From a bacterium (lineage in GTDB: Bacteria > UBP13 > UBA5359): DNA of 9,185 bases. The stretch lies in contig JAQUEL010000057.1 of assembly GCA_028685295.1 (NCBI GenBank), positions 1 to 9,185 on the forward strand. Reading direction: 5' to 3'. This document shows, in pieces, positions 1 to 7,097 of the stretch. Position 1 is the first letter of the stretch; each line of letters begins with the position of its first letter. Below the pieces are notes generated by a model that was not told where the DNA came from, did no database searches, and saw only the letters and a list, made by a program, of their open reading frames with translations. A program made the position numbers and the translations under genes.

Positions 1-2
1 CC

Positions 3-59
3 AATGTTATCCTCCTTCTTCCCTTTCGGGAGTGCTAAGACGGAGGATAACATTTTTTT
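3..59 (+). terminator. 13-bp perfect hairpin followed by seven T
   Basis: AATGTTATCCTCC (3-15) pairs exactly with GGAGGATAACATT (42-54), and T continues from 53 to 59. The 26-nt loop can form an inner TCCC/GGGA hairpin (20-23 with 28-31). On the plus strand this is a good intrinsic terminator for a convergent gene ending left of the window. Read on the minus strand, the 3' arm holds GGAGG preceded by AA, followed by ATAACA and TTG, so the same stem could instead hide a ribosome site for a leftward gene outside the window. Confidence 0.55.
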
Positions 60-338
60 ATCCCTTTCTATGATAGCTGGCTAACGGCTATCTCTCTCGC
101 TTGTCCCAAAAAACTTTACATGCACCCCATTGCCTCACGGCCCTTGTCTCAAGCCTTCTTGATATATTATATATTATCCAGTTATCCAGCAGCCGCTAAA
201 AAGCCACCGCTGTCCGTCTGAACGCTGCCATCCTCTTCTAATGAGAACGCAGTGTCATGATACCGGCAAAGCTGCAGCAGCGCAGCATGGATATGCTCTC
301 CTTAATCCCGCCGTTGCCCTGCCCCGAGAGTGAGAAAG
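60..338. other. Stretch without a convincing gene
   Basis: No well-supported gene is seen. The stretch holds a 6-bp inverted repeat (GATAGC 72-77, GCTATC 87-92), an AT-rich block with a perfect minus-strand TATAAT (166-171) but no good -35, and a tandem 8-bp repeat TTATCCAG (174-189). On the minus strand AAGGAG (298-303) stands 9 nt before an ATG (286-288) that opens only a 16-codon frame ending in TAG at 238-240. An overlapping minus frame (182-301) is open for 39 codons without an ATG, GTG or TTG start near its beginning. Confidence 0.5.
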
Positions 339-358
339 ATTCGGATCTGACTCCGAAT
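331..358 (-). terminator. Weak intrinsic terminator at the end of the operon
   Basis: On the minus strand ATTCGGA, a 6-nt loop and TCCGAAT form a perfect 7-bp hairpin (339-358), followed by CTTTCTCA. The stem begins with the last base of the TAA stop of the last gene. The T-run is interrupted, so efficiency is probably modest, but the position is right. Confidence 0.45.
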
Positions 359-2064
359 TAACACCATACAGCCGCAGTCTGCTCCTTAAAAGAGATCGGG
401 CGCCTTCCCGGCCGTAGGCAGAGAGAGAGCTCTTCCTGCTCACCACGGATCATAAGCCGTGATACTTCCCCAAGCGCTGTCCAGTCGCCAGCAAGTATCT
501 CCTGTTGATCAAGAGAACGTATATCAAGAGATACATCAGGCGTATGCCGGCCGGCAACAATAATCTGCGCTGCTTTGATCAGATCGCTCTTTTCCGTAAA
601 ACCGGCGGCTGAAAGACCCTCTTTGCTAGCGCTTACTTCCGGCAAAGTACAGTCGCAGACCAGTTCAAACCCGATGGTGTCGCCAGGGAACCGGGAACCA
701 GTCTTGATCACGATCTCTTCGTCCCCAAAGAACCATTCGGCCGTAAAACGCTCCTCTTCCCAAAGGAAGGTATGTTCATCCAGACGGCACAATCTCTCCT
801 TATGCTCGCTTCCTTTCCCGGATAAGGCCCTCAAGGCCAGGTATGTCGGTTCGCTGGACGATATATCTATCAGGGGAGCATCGCTGCTGCCGTTGATATG
901 ATACAAGCTGCCATCAAGCAGAAAAGGAATTATCCAGGAGGCAAATCGCCCCTGCGATACCTCTTCCCAGTAGGGATCGGTCTCATCTTCATCGTAAACG
1001 CGCAAATCCGTCATCTTCAGACCGGTCCCGTCGTAATCCGTCCTCATCCGGGCCCGGTAGCGCCGGGTGCATACCGTTATGCAGGCGCTATCGAGCAGAG
1101 GGTTTTTGATCCCCGCCGGCTGATACCATATCTGGGCCGGAGAGAGGTCGGGATATGTCTGAGTATACGTTCCGGCAATCTCGCTGACGGTAACCACACG
1201 AGCAACCTGCTGGCGGTGTAGTGCCGCCAGATGGGAAGCCTGACGCTCGTACGCCTCCGCCAACTGTCCCCAGTCCCAGCTATTCTCCACTACCAGAGAG
1301 ACCAGGCTGACCGGGAAACCGTTCTGCAGCGTATGCTCTGTCAACTGACGGATGTAGCTGATGACGTGATCAGCAGACAGATTCTGCAACTGCATCATGG
1401 AGACTTCCGTCGACCAGATCCCCTTTTCATTGCCGTAGTTGATCAGTGTATCCTCGGTGATGACGGGATAGATGATGAAATCCCCCTTGCCCTCCAGAGA
1501 AGAGGCCGGCTGCCAGATATACTTTCGCGACGGCCAATAGAGCAAATTGTTCCAGCCTCCCCACAGGGTATAGCCGTCTATGCCATACTGGTTGCGGCAC
1601 AGGCCCACAGCCTTGATGCCGTACTTCCGGCTCATGTAGTCAGCGGAGAAACTGTCTATCATCCACATAGAGACCACTCTGGGATAAAGCCCGAACAGCT
1701 CTGAATAGCGTTCCATGATGACATCGATGAGACGCCGCCTTTCAGCCTGGGTATAGCCCATGGTCAGGGCGTGTTTGGCCCAGAACCACTCCTCACCGTC
1801 GTCTATGCAATACGGTACTCCCGCCGCCTCGGCATGGGAAGCGGTGATCTCCAGCCATATCCCCACCTCCTGCCTATCATCCAGGCTCAGGCAGAGATCC
1901 GTGTAGTCAGGATTGCAAAGAGCGTCGTACCTGGGCAGCCAAGTGCCGGCCAGCTCATACTTCTCCAACAGTGCCTTGACGCCCACCGCCATATCCCACC
2001 TGGACCAGATGGGAGAAGTATCGCCACCTCGCAGCGGTATATTGTAGATAATGTACTTCTCCAT
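358..2064 (-). CDS. Glycoside hydrolase/deacetylase-barrel-like protein (NodB-type fold suspected)
   Basis: 568 residues, no signal peptide. The N-terminal half follows the pattern of polysaccharide-deacetylase or GH57-like barrels: an opening strand IIYNIPLRGGD, RWDMAVGVKALLEKYELAGTW (22-42) like the helix and strand after NodB motif 1, QEVGIWLEI (65-73) where deacetylases have EIGLH, LFGLYPRVVSMWMIDSFSADYM (123-144), YGIKAVGL, and a closing VVTVSEIAGTY. The usual metal ligands are not seen: no TFDD, and W70 replaces the motif 2 His. It may be a hydrolase with other residues or a non-catalytic relative. Residues about 310-568 are mostly beta-strand, probably a C-terminal sandwich. The ATG is 5 nt after the previous stop. 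Its AAGGAT site (9 nt upstream) lies in the last codons and stop of that gene, implying coupling. The gene looks more GC-rich than the rightmost genes. The coding call is firm; the superfamily call is moderate and the function unknown. Confidence 0.72.
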   Translation of the reverse strand: MEKYIIYNIPLRGGDTSPIWSRWDMAVGVKALLEKYELAGTWLPRYDALCNPDYTDLCLSLDDRQEVGIWLEITASHAEAAGVPYCIDDGEEWFWAKHALTMGYTQAERRRLIDVIMERYSELFGLYPRVVSMWMIDSFSADYMSRKYGIKAVGLCRNQYGIDGYTLWGGWNNLLYWPSRKYIWQPASSLEGKGDFIIYPVITEDTLINYGNEKGIWSTEVSMMQLQNLSADHVISYIRQLTEHTLQNGFPVSLVSLVVENSWDWGQLAEAYERQASHLAALHRQQVARVVTVSEIAGTYTQTYPDLSPAQIWYQPAGIKNPLLDSACITVCTRRYRARMRTDYDGTGLKMTDLRVYDEDETDPYWEEVSQGRFASWIIPFLLDGSLYHINGSSDAPLIDISSSEPTYLALRALSGKGSEHKERLCRLDEHTFLWEEERFTAEWFFGDEEIVIKTGSRFPGDTIGFELVCDCTLPEVSASKEGLSAAGFTEKSDLIKAAQIIVAGRHTPDVSLDIRSLDQQEILAGDWTALGEVSRLMIRGEQEELSLCLRPGRRPISFKEQTAAVWC

Positions 2065-2069
2065 TTTGA

Positions 2070-3284
2070 TTACATCCTTATTGCTTTATTCAAAGAAATG
2101 AATTTCAAGCATCTGCATCTCGCCGGAGGCAGAGCCATATCAATATGTATCGTGCCGTTATGCTTGCTAAACGGCAATTCGTCCCCATTATAGGCATCGA
2201 CTATGCTTTCAATCCGGTTTCCGATTCTATCTTCAGCTATATTCAGCCGTAAAGCAGCCGTTTCAGAGATGTTTTTATTAACAACGATCAAAACCTTGTT
2301 GCCTCGGTTATCTACAAAAGACCGGATATCCAGCGGCTCACTGATATCATCGATCAAGCTCTCTACCGGTTTGAGTTCCATCAAGAACGGCGACAGGATT
2401 TTTATCTCTTCTCCGATACGCCCTATTTCAGACAGAATGGGAGTTGCCTCTCCCTCTTCATCTCTCATACCTCTCAAATACTCATGAGGCATGTTATCCA
2501 GCGTGTTGTACAGAAAATAGATAATCCCTTTAGCGCCGTGAGATATAGCAAGGTATGTCATAACCCTGATTTCAGATGGTGACGGCATACGCCAGAGTTG
2601 AAATTTGCCGATATCTCCGTGACCAAAAGCCTGCAATATAACCCATAGAGGATTATTGGGCTTGAGGGAATGCGCTTTATCTATGTACTGCGTAAAACTG
2701 TAATCCTGGCGTTCTCCGTGCCCTCGATTGAGATCACCTGCCGGGCTGCAGCGTGTTAATGGATATACATCTATCAAAAGAATTTCCGGCTGATAAATCG
2801 AGAATATCCTCTCCATTATATCAACATTATCAAGGCAGGAAAGCCTTACACGACTAGGATCAAGCTCCTTCAGTATGCTATCAACCCTAGCCTGGTTTTC
2901 TATGATATCTTCCCGCGGTTCATCTATCAGGTAATATCCCAGCAGCGATGGTGTGTCAAGTTTACCTATCGCCTGCGCTAGAGATGCTTCCGCTTCCTCC
3001 CTTTTCAGGAGAGGTTGGCGAATGATTTCCGCAAGTTGCTTCACACTAAGCACAACCCGTATGCCATATCGTTCAGCAGCTTCTAGGATTATTTCATAAT
3101 GCTCCGGGTAGCCGCAAAATTCGACGGCTGTATTTATATTATGGGCGGCCAGGTCGAAAAATAAATTATCGAAATACCGCCGTGCCTCTTCCACCTTGAC
3201 AGGACATGGTGTTTTAAGGGAAACCGCCTCCCCTGTCCTGGGAGCAAATATCACTCCAAAAGTAAACGTATTATCAGCCTGCAT
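2070..3284 (-). CDS. Leaderless minimal TIM-barrel glycoside-hydrolase-like protein
   Basis: 404 residues with no signal peptide or membrane segment, so probably cytoplasmic. It is the smallest of the three paralogs and shows the barrel without insertions: strand 1 FTFGVIFAP, strand 2 INTAVEFC (50-57), strand 3 IRVVLSVK, strand 4 SLLGYYLIDEP (D121-E122), strand 5 RVRLSCLD, strand 6 ILLIDVYPL (D172, Y174), strand 7 PLWVILQAFG, helix 7 PSPSEIR (E238, R240) and strand 8 GAKGIIYFLYN (250-260). Residues about 305-395 form a C-terminal beta domain with LIVVNKN. E122 is the likely general acid; Gln218 sits where clan GH-A has its nucleophile Glu. AAAGGAG lies 8 nt before the ATG, a strong ribosome site. 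The TAA stop is 5 nt before the next ATG, so the two are co-translated. It may act on imported oligosaccharides released by the exported paralogs, but this rests only on the missing leader. Confidence 0.8.
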   Translation of the reverse strand: MQADNTFTFGVIFAPRTGEAVSLKTPCPVKVEEARRYFDNLFFDLAAHNINTAVEFCGYPEHYEIILEAAERYGIRVVLSVKQLAEIIRQPLLKREEAEASLAQAIGKLDTPSLLGYYLIDEPREDIIENQARVDSILKELDPSRVRLSCLDNVDIMERIFSIYQPEILLIDVYPLTRCSPAGDLNRGHGERQDYSFTQYIDKAHSLKPNNPLWVILQAFGHGDIGKFQLWRMPSPSEIRVMTYLAISHGAKGIIYFLYNTLDNMPHEYLRGMRDEEGEATPILSEIGRIGEEIKILSPFLMELKPVESLIDDISEPLDIRSFVDNRGNKVLIVVNKNISETAALRLNIAEDRIGNRIESIVDAYNGDELPFSKHNGTIHIDMALPPARCRCLKFISLNKAIRM

Positions 3285-3301
3285 GCGAATCTCTCCTTTA
3301 A

Positions 3302-3401
3302 TTAGCTCTGTACTTTAAAATAACGCTTAACCATATCCAAGGCATATCCAATAATGACTTGCTTTTCACCGAATGCCTTCTTTAAACTTTTCGATCATCA
3401 T
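3302..3401 (-). pseudogene. Possible short gene remnant broken by one frameshift
   Basis: In the gap between two barrel genes, an ATG 14 nt after the previous stop reads MMIEKFKE and then meets a TGA. The adjacent frame continues as AFGEKQVIIGYALDMVKRYF and ends KVQS with TAA at 3302-3304. Removing one base joins them into 32 residues that look protein-like. No good ribosome site precedes the ATG. I do not recognise the product. It may be a decayed gene, a sequencing error in a tiny gene, or chance. Confidence 0.2.
3332..3351. repeat. 9-bp direct repeat with 11-bp period
   Basis: CATATCCAA occurs at 3332-3340 and again at 3343-3351 (TTGGATATG on the minus strand), 2 nt apart. The copies are exact and one helical turn apart, in the 131-nt gap before the leaderless barrel gene. 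It could be a regulator site, or part of the short coding remnant described at the same place. Confidence 0.4.
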
Positions 3402-3415
3402 GGATGTCTTCTTAC

Positions 3416-5794
3416 TTATTCTCCATCCAGCCTGAAGAAGGCGCCGTCACCCGGAAGCAGGGTAACATCGAATTCAATTCCTCTACTTCCGCTGCTGAAT
3501 TTCACGCTCCTTTTATCAGGAATCTCATATATCTGCGTTATGCCTCCGGCCGCAGAGGCGCCAACGGTAACCGTAATCCTTCTTTCGGCCAACATATCCT
3601 TGTTGATCACTGCCAGATAACGCTTTCCAGCAGCATCGCTCAAAGTATGCACCTCTCCCGAGGAACAGAAAGCGATATTGCAGTTCGAGTAACATAACTC
3701 GGTAAGAATGGTGCCCATTTTTTGTAGCTTCTTATTTATAGGGACCACGGCCTCCAGATAAGCCTTAAAGCCCTCTCTGTTTTCAAGAAACGGATGCAGA
3801 TAGAAATAGAAAATACCTTTAGCACCACGGGCAACACTCATGTAAACCATCGCCCGGGCCTCAGCAGCAGTGGGCCAACGCATATCGCCCTCGGCAAAAG
3901 CAGGTAAGACCACCCAAAAGGGCCTGCTACCGGCAATCTTTCGCCAGTTATCTATCTCTGCCTCAAATCCGCCGAAATCTCCTACCGGCGAGTTTTTAAA
4001 CTGCCTATAAATGTCGAACATCAATATCTTCTGATCAAGCTTATCGACCAGGGTAGGCGCCGTATGAGCATGATTGAGGGCGCTGAAAGTACCATGGCCG
4101 GGATCATAATAATTTAAGGATTTGCTGATAATATATAGAGTATCGGCCCAATCTGCTTCGGGTTCATCCATGATGTAATACCCCATAAAGCCGGATTCCG
4201 CGGCAAATCTTGAAGCGTATTTATCAGCCACCTCCCGAGCTTTTTCAAGGGAACAATAATCCTTCTCCAGAATTACCTTCTTTGCCGTTTCCCGACCGGG
4301 CCTTATATTCAAGCCTATAGTCACGGCTCCGTATCTCTTCCCCAAAAACCGTTCAGCCCTCTCTCTTCGCGCCGTCCCACCTCCGTATGCATCAAAATCG
4401 TTGACCGGATATATCCTGATCCGGTGCCTGCCCACCGGCACACCATCAATCACCACTTTACCGTTGTAATCCGATACAGCATGCCAAGGAGAATCATCTA
4501 TATTTACCACCAGGTTACCGGCTGGGCTTAAATCATCTCCTATCAGATCAAGCACCAGCTTTCCAGTCCGGTTGCTCTTTCCTGCAACCTTTCTTAACGC
4601 TATCTGATCGATAGATTGCGTATAGACACCCTGTAATCCTTTCTCTCTGACAATGATTTTCAGGGTGTGTCTGCCCTTTTTTAAATAGCGGAATCCCAAC
4701 TGATGCCACGACATATCCAGAATGGTAAAACTGCCGTCATGTGTAACGCTGCTACCATGAGCCATCGTCCTGTCCATCATACATACCGGACCGTTGTCGA
4801 ACTGCCAAGCAAAGGAGGAAACATGCCACCGAGAAACGGCCGACATCAAGGCCAGCATTCTGTAAGTGCCCTCTTCCTTTACCGTGAAAACGTACTCTGC
4901 ATAATACCCCGCTTTGCCGGGGTCAGCCTCCTGCCACAGATGAGCAACCGCCTGCCCGGATAAGCTCTTTAGGGCCGAATATCCGTTACGCCATATACGC
5001 GGCAGTCCCGACTTTGTTTCATCCTCAACCGCCCCCAGCTTTTGAAAACCGACAGCAGCCAAGAAATCCTCGCCCTCTATCCTGATATCGTTTGTAGCCG
5101 GTTGAAAGCGCATGGCGTCATGGTAGTATGCCATGCCCAGATCATCGGCTTCACTTACATAAAGAATGCTCTTGATTCCATGTTCACTTCCAATTTTAAA
5201 GATTGCTTTGTCATCCGTGCCGTACCAGATACTGCATGTGGTATTCACTCCCCATGCCTGCAAGCCAGCAAATACGGACGAGAGGTGATCCACCATGCTC
5301 TCATCCTTCTTCTTGCCCCAGGTGGTGGCATGCCATGTACCTATGGGGAAATAACCCTCTTGGGGAGCTGCCGGCCGGGGGCCTATGGTGATCCCGATAC
5401 TGCCGGCAATCACCGGAGGCTCATTCCCTTCGCCATACACCAACTGCAGCTTCTTCGTGCCGGAACGCTGGCAGGAAATCAGGAAGAGATAATGATCCGG
5501 CAGGGCCTCACTGGGCAGCGCCCGGCCGTCAAGAAGCAGTTTCAACCCAGCCTTGAGCGGTTTGCCTTCCTTTACGGCCATAGCCCGGGCATAAATCGTT
5601 TCACCGGCTGCCGGATTCTCTTTCTCCAGCTTCAGATATATGGTGACATTCTTTACCTTGAAGCCAGCTGTCGGTGCAATTGCCCAAACAGGCAATTCCG
5701 AGGCTGCTGCCGGGATACAGAGAGGATACATAGAAACAATTCCCATCGCTAAGGCAACAGCCGTTACTACGCTCCATATTATGTATTTCTTCAT
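3416..5794 (-). CDS. Large exported modular TIM-barrel glycoside-hydrolase-like protein with inserted CBM6/35-like and PEGA-like modules
   Basis: 792 residues. A signal peptide spans about 1-32 (MKKYIIW, hydrophobic core, PAAAS). Residues 44-138 look like an Ig-like beta domain. The barrel begins at 148 with strand 1 (FPIGTWHA), strand 2 (GVNTTCSIW, 182-190) and strand 3 (GIKSILYVSE, 206-215), and is then interrupted. Residues 237-403 resemble a CBM6/35-type jelly roll (IEGEDF start, GTYRMLAL, RYLKKGRHTLKI, SIDQIAL end). Residues 411-509 resemble a PEGA or carboxypeptidase-regulatory fold (NGKVVIDGVPVGRHRIRIYP). The barrel resumes with strand 4 GFMGYYIMDEP (D543-E544), strand 6 LMFDIYR (D594, Y596), strand 7 PFWVVLPAF, helix 7 PTAAEAR (E645) and strand 8 GAKGIFYFY (657-665). 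A C-terminal beta domain contains LAVINKD. The Asp-Glu pair is kept, but the strand 7 nucleophile is absent. GAGGAG lies 9 nt before the ATG. Family membership is firm by comparison with its two neighbours; the substrate is unknown. Confidence 0.8.
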   Translation of the reverse strand: MKKYIIWSVVTAVALAMGIVSMYPLCIPAAASELPVWAIAPTAGFKVKNVTIYLKLEKENPAAGETIYARAMAVKEGKPLKAGLKLLLDGRALPSEALPDHYLFLISCQRSGTKKLQLVYGEGNEPPVIAGSIGITIGPRPAAPQEGYFPIGTWHATTWGKKKDESMVDHLSSVFAGLQAWGVNTTCSIWYGTDDKAIFKIGSEHGIKSILYVSEADDLGMAYYHDAMRFQPATNDIRIEGEDFLAAVGFQKLGAVEDETKSGLPRIWRNGYSALKSLSGQAVAHLWQEADPGKAGYYAEYVFTVKEEGTYRMLALMSAVSRWHVSSFAWQFDNGPVCMMDRTMAHGSSVTHDGSFTILDMSWHQLGFRYLKKGRHTLKIIVREKGLQGVYTQSIDQIALRKVAGKSNRTGKLVLDLIGDDLSPAGNLVVNIDDSPWHAVSDYNGKVVIDGVPVGRHRIRIYPVNDFDAYGGGTARRERAERFLGKRYGAVTIGLNIRPGRETAKKVILEKDYCSLEKAREVADKYASRFAAESGFMGYYIMDEPEADWADTLYIISKSLNYYDPGHGTFSALNHAHTAPTLVDKLDQKILMFDIYRQFKNSPVGDFGGFEAEIDNWRKIAGSRPFWVVLPAFAEGDMRWPTAAEARAMVYMSVARGAKGIFYFYLHPFLENREGFKAYLEAVVPINKKLQKMGTILTELCYSNCNIAFCSSGEVHTLSDAAGKRYLAVINKDMLAERRITVTVGASAAGGITQIYEIPDKRSVKFSSGSRGIEFDVTLLPGDGAFFRLDGE

Positions 5795-5850
5795 AATATT
5801 AATCTCCTCGGCCTAGTTGTGTTTTTGCGGCCATGCAGCATGAGCCACCT

Positions 5851-5880
5851 CATAATGTTTCCGCACGTCGACACATTATG
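5851..5880. repeat. 8-bp perfect inverted repeat, possible operator
   Basis: CATAATGT (5851-5858) and ACATTATG (5873-5880) are exact reverse complements separated by 14 nt containing the palindrome GTCGAC. The centre-to-centre distance is 22 bp, about two helical turns, which fits a dimeric regulator. One arm covers the candidate -10. No T-run follows on either strand, so a terminator is unlikely. Confidence 0.45.
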
Positions 5881-5903
5881 TTTACCTCCATGTGCCTCAG
5901 CAA
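5875..5903 (-). promoter_or_regulatory. Candidate sigma-70 promoter before the large barrel gene
   Basis: On the minus strand TTGCTG (5898-5903) and CATAAT (5875-5880) are separated by exactly 17 nt. The -10 matches consensus at five of six positions; the -35 is weak (TTG only). It lies in the 112-nt gap between the beta-helix gene and the large barrel gene, with a predicted start of transcription near 5868. The -10 sits inside one arm of an inverted repeat, which suggests control by a repressor. It could give separate expression of the last three genes. Confidence 0.3.
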
Positions 5904-5906
5904 TGC

Positions 5907-7097
5907 TTATTTTTTCGTCTGATCGGTTACATTCTCATTTGCTTTGACTATAGCATCAGGCTCAGCCTCGATCTTCCCGTTGTTAGTAACAGACCCGTAA
6001 ACGACCAGTTTCGCCCCCTTACTGACAACCAGCTTGGCCCCTTTATCAATGGTAAGGTTGCGACAAACAGCATCAGCATCCAAGATAACACAATCGCTTT
6101 CAGTCCACCTGTTATCTTTCAGAATAACATCATCGTTTGCCGTCGGTGCTACACTTCCTGCATGCCAATTGCACCCTTTAGAACCGGCCCAATATATATA
6201 TGCCCCTTTGTTTTGCACATCCTCGCGACTAATTACCCATCCTTTATCCAATTTAACATGAAAAAGGGGTTCTTTACTGTTTAGGTTACAACGCACCAGT
6301 TCAACGGCGGCATTGGAGTAGAGGTTAAGCGAAGAGAACAGTTCGCTATCATAAACAACAAGCTTAGCGCTGCTCCAAGCATCGATAGAGAACAGGCTGC
6401 CTCCCCCCAGTTTAAGATTTGACAGTCTAGATCCTTTAGGCGTGACAGAAACGCCTATGCCGGTTTGCACATTAAACATAGTTACATACTCCATAATGAT
6501 ATTCGTACTGCCTTGAATCGACAAATTTTTCATTGTTCTGGGATAGGGGCTTCCTTTTATCGTTATCGGTTTCTCCTGGTTGCCCCGAGCTACCAAGCTT
6601 CCGCTTTTTGTTAACACTATGCTGCCGCAAGCATTTTCTGTCGGCTCCAACCAAGCGGTGCTATCGGGCTGCAAAAGCAGCGTTCCATTCACTATCCAAT
6701 TGTAATTGCCATAGCTCTTCAGGACAGCCCCTTCTCCAACCTGTATTTCACCGCCGACATCAATGATAATCGCTCCGTTAACTTCAAGATCACCGTTTAA
6801 AACAAGCTTGGCACCGCTGAGAATTGTCAGACTATTTCCTACCTGGCTGCCACTCTTCGCTATAATGGGATTCCTTTCAAGATATCCTGGTACAATCGCT
6901 TTAAATCCGTCTCCTGCGGTAGGAACACCATTGTCCCAATTGCCGGCATCGTCCCAATTCGTAGAAACTTTTCCGGTCCAAGTAGTATCTGTCGTAGCCG
7001 CACCAGCTGAATGGCCGCCAGCAAGAAACAAACAGCATCCTAACATTATCAAAACCGCTATCTGTGCTTGAATTCTCCTAATCGTAAAGAAGCTCAT
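5907..7097 (-). CDS. Exported right-handed beta-helix protein with duplicated terminal modules
   Basis: 396 residues from the chosen start. A signal peptide runs from 1 to about 33, with basic FFTIRRIQ, a hydrophobic core and AGA before AT. Short strands rich in Gly, Val and Leu (GAKLVLNGDLEVNGAIIID, later SIQGSTNIIMEY) suggest a right-handed parallel beta-helix across about 85-285, as in polysaccharide lyases, adhesins and autotransporter passengers. No catalytic motif is recognised. A module near the N-terminus (39-110) recurs near the C-terminus (302-376): W-x-G, N-W, P-T-A-x-D, an Ile/Val strand, L-T-I, then GAKLVV or GAKLVL. The gene overlaps the preceding one by 4 nt (ATGA). An ATG 15 nt upstream is in frame, but GGGAGG lies 7 nt before the internal ATG, so the internal one is preferred. 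The protein ends in TDQTKK with no sorting signal or anchor. It may be a surface polysaccharide-binding or structural partner of the neighbouring barrel proteins; that is inference. Confidence 0.75.
   Translation of the reverse strand: MSFFTIRRIQAQIAVLIMLGCCLFLAGGHSAGAATTDTTWTGKVSTNWDDAGNWDNGVPTAGDGFKAIVPGYLERNPIIAKSGSQVGNSLTILSGAKLVLNGDLEVNGAIIIDVGGEIQVGEGAVLKSYGNYNWIVNGTLLLQPDSTAWLEPTENACGSIVLTKSGSLVARGNQEKPITIKGSPYPRTMKNLSIQGSTNIIMEYVTMFNVQTGIGVSVTPKGSRLSNLKLGGGSLFSIDAWSSAKLVVYDSELFSSLNLYSNAAVELVRCNLNSKEPLFHVKLDKGWVISREDVQNKGAYIYWAGSKGCNWHAGSVAPTANDDVILKDNRWTESDCVILDADAVCRNLTIDKGAKLVVSKGAKLVVYGSVTNNGKIEAEPDAIVKANENVTDQTKK

Noticed and set aside
72-92. 6-bp hairpin as a terminator
   Set aside because: The stem is short, the 9-nt loop is large, and there is no T-run on either side.
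255-446. 63-codon minus-strand open frame
   Set aside because: It overlaps the end of the last gene in another frame, has no good ribosome site, and its Arg/Ser/Ala-rich product looks like an out-of-frame translation.
5042-5752. 236-codon plus-strand open frame
   Set aside because: It lies wholly inside the large barrel gene, antisense to a region with clear domain structure, and its product shows no recognisable motif.
5830-5848. CATG-rich hairpin in the 112-nt gap as a terminator
   Set aside because: The stem is short with an unpaired base and no T-run follows on the minus strand.
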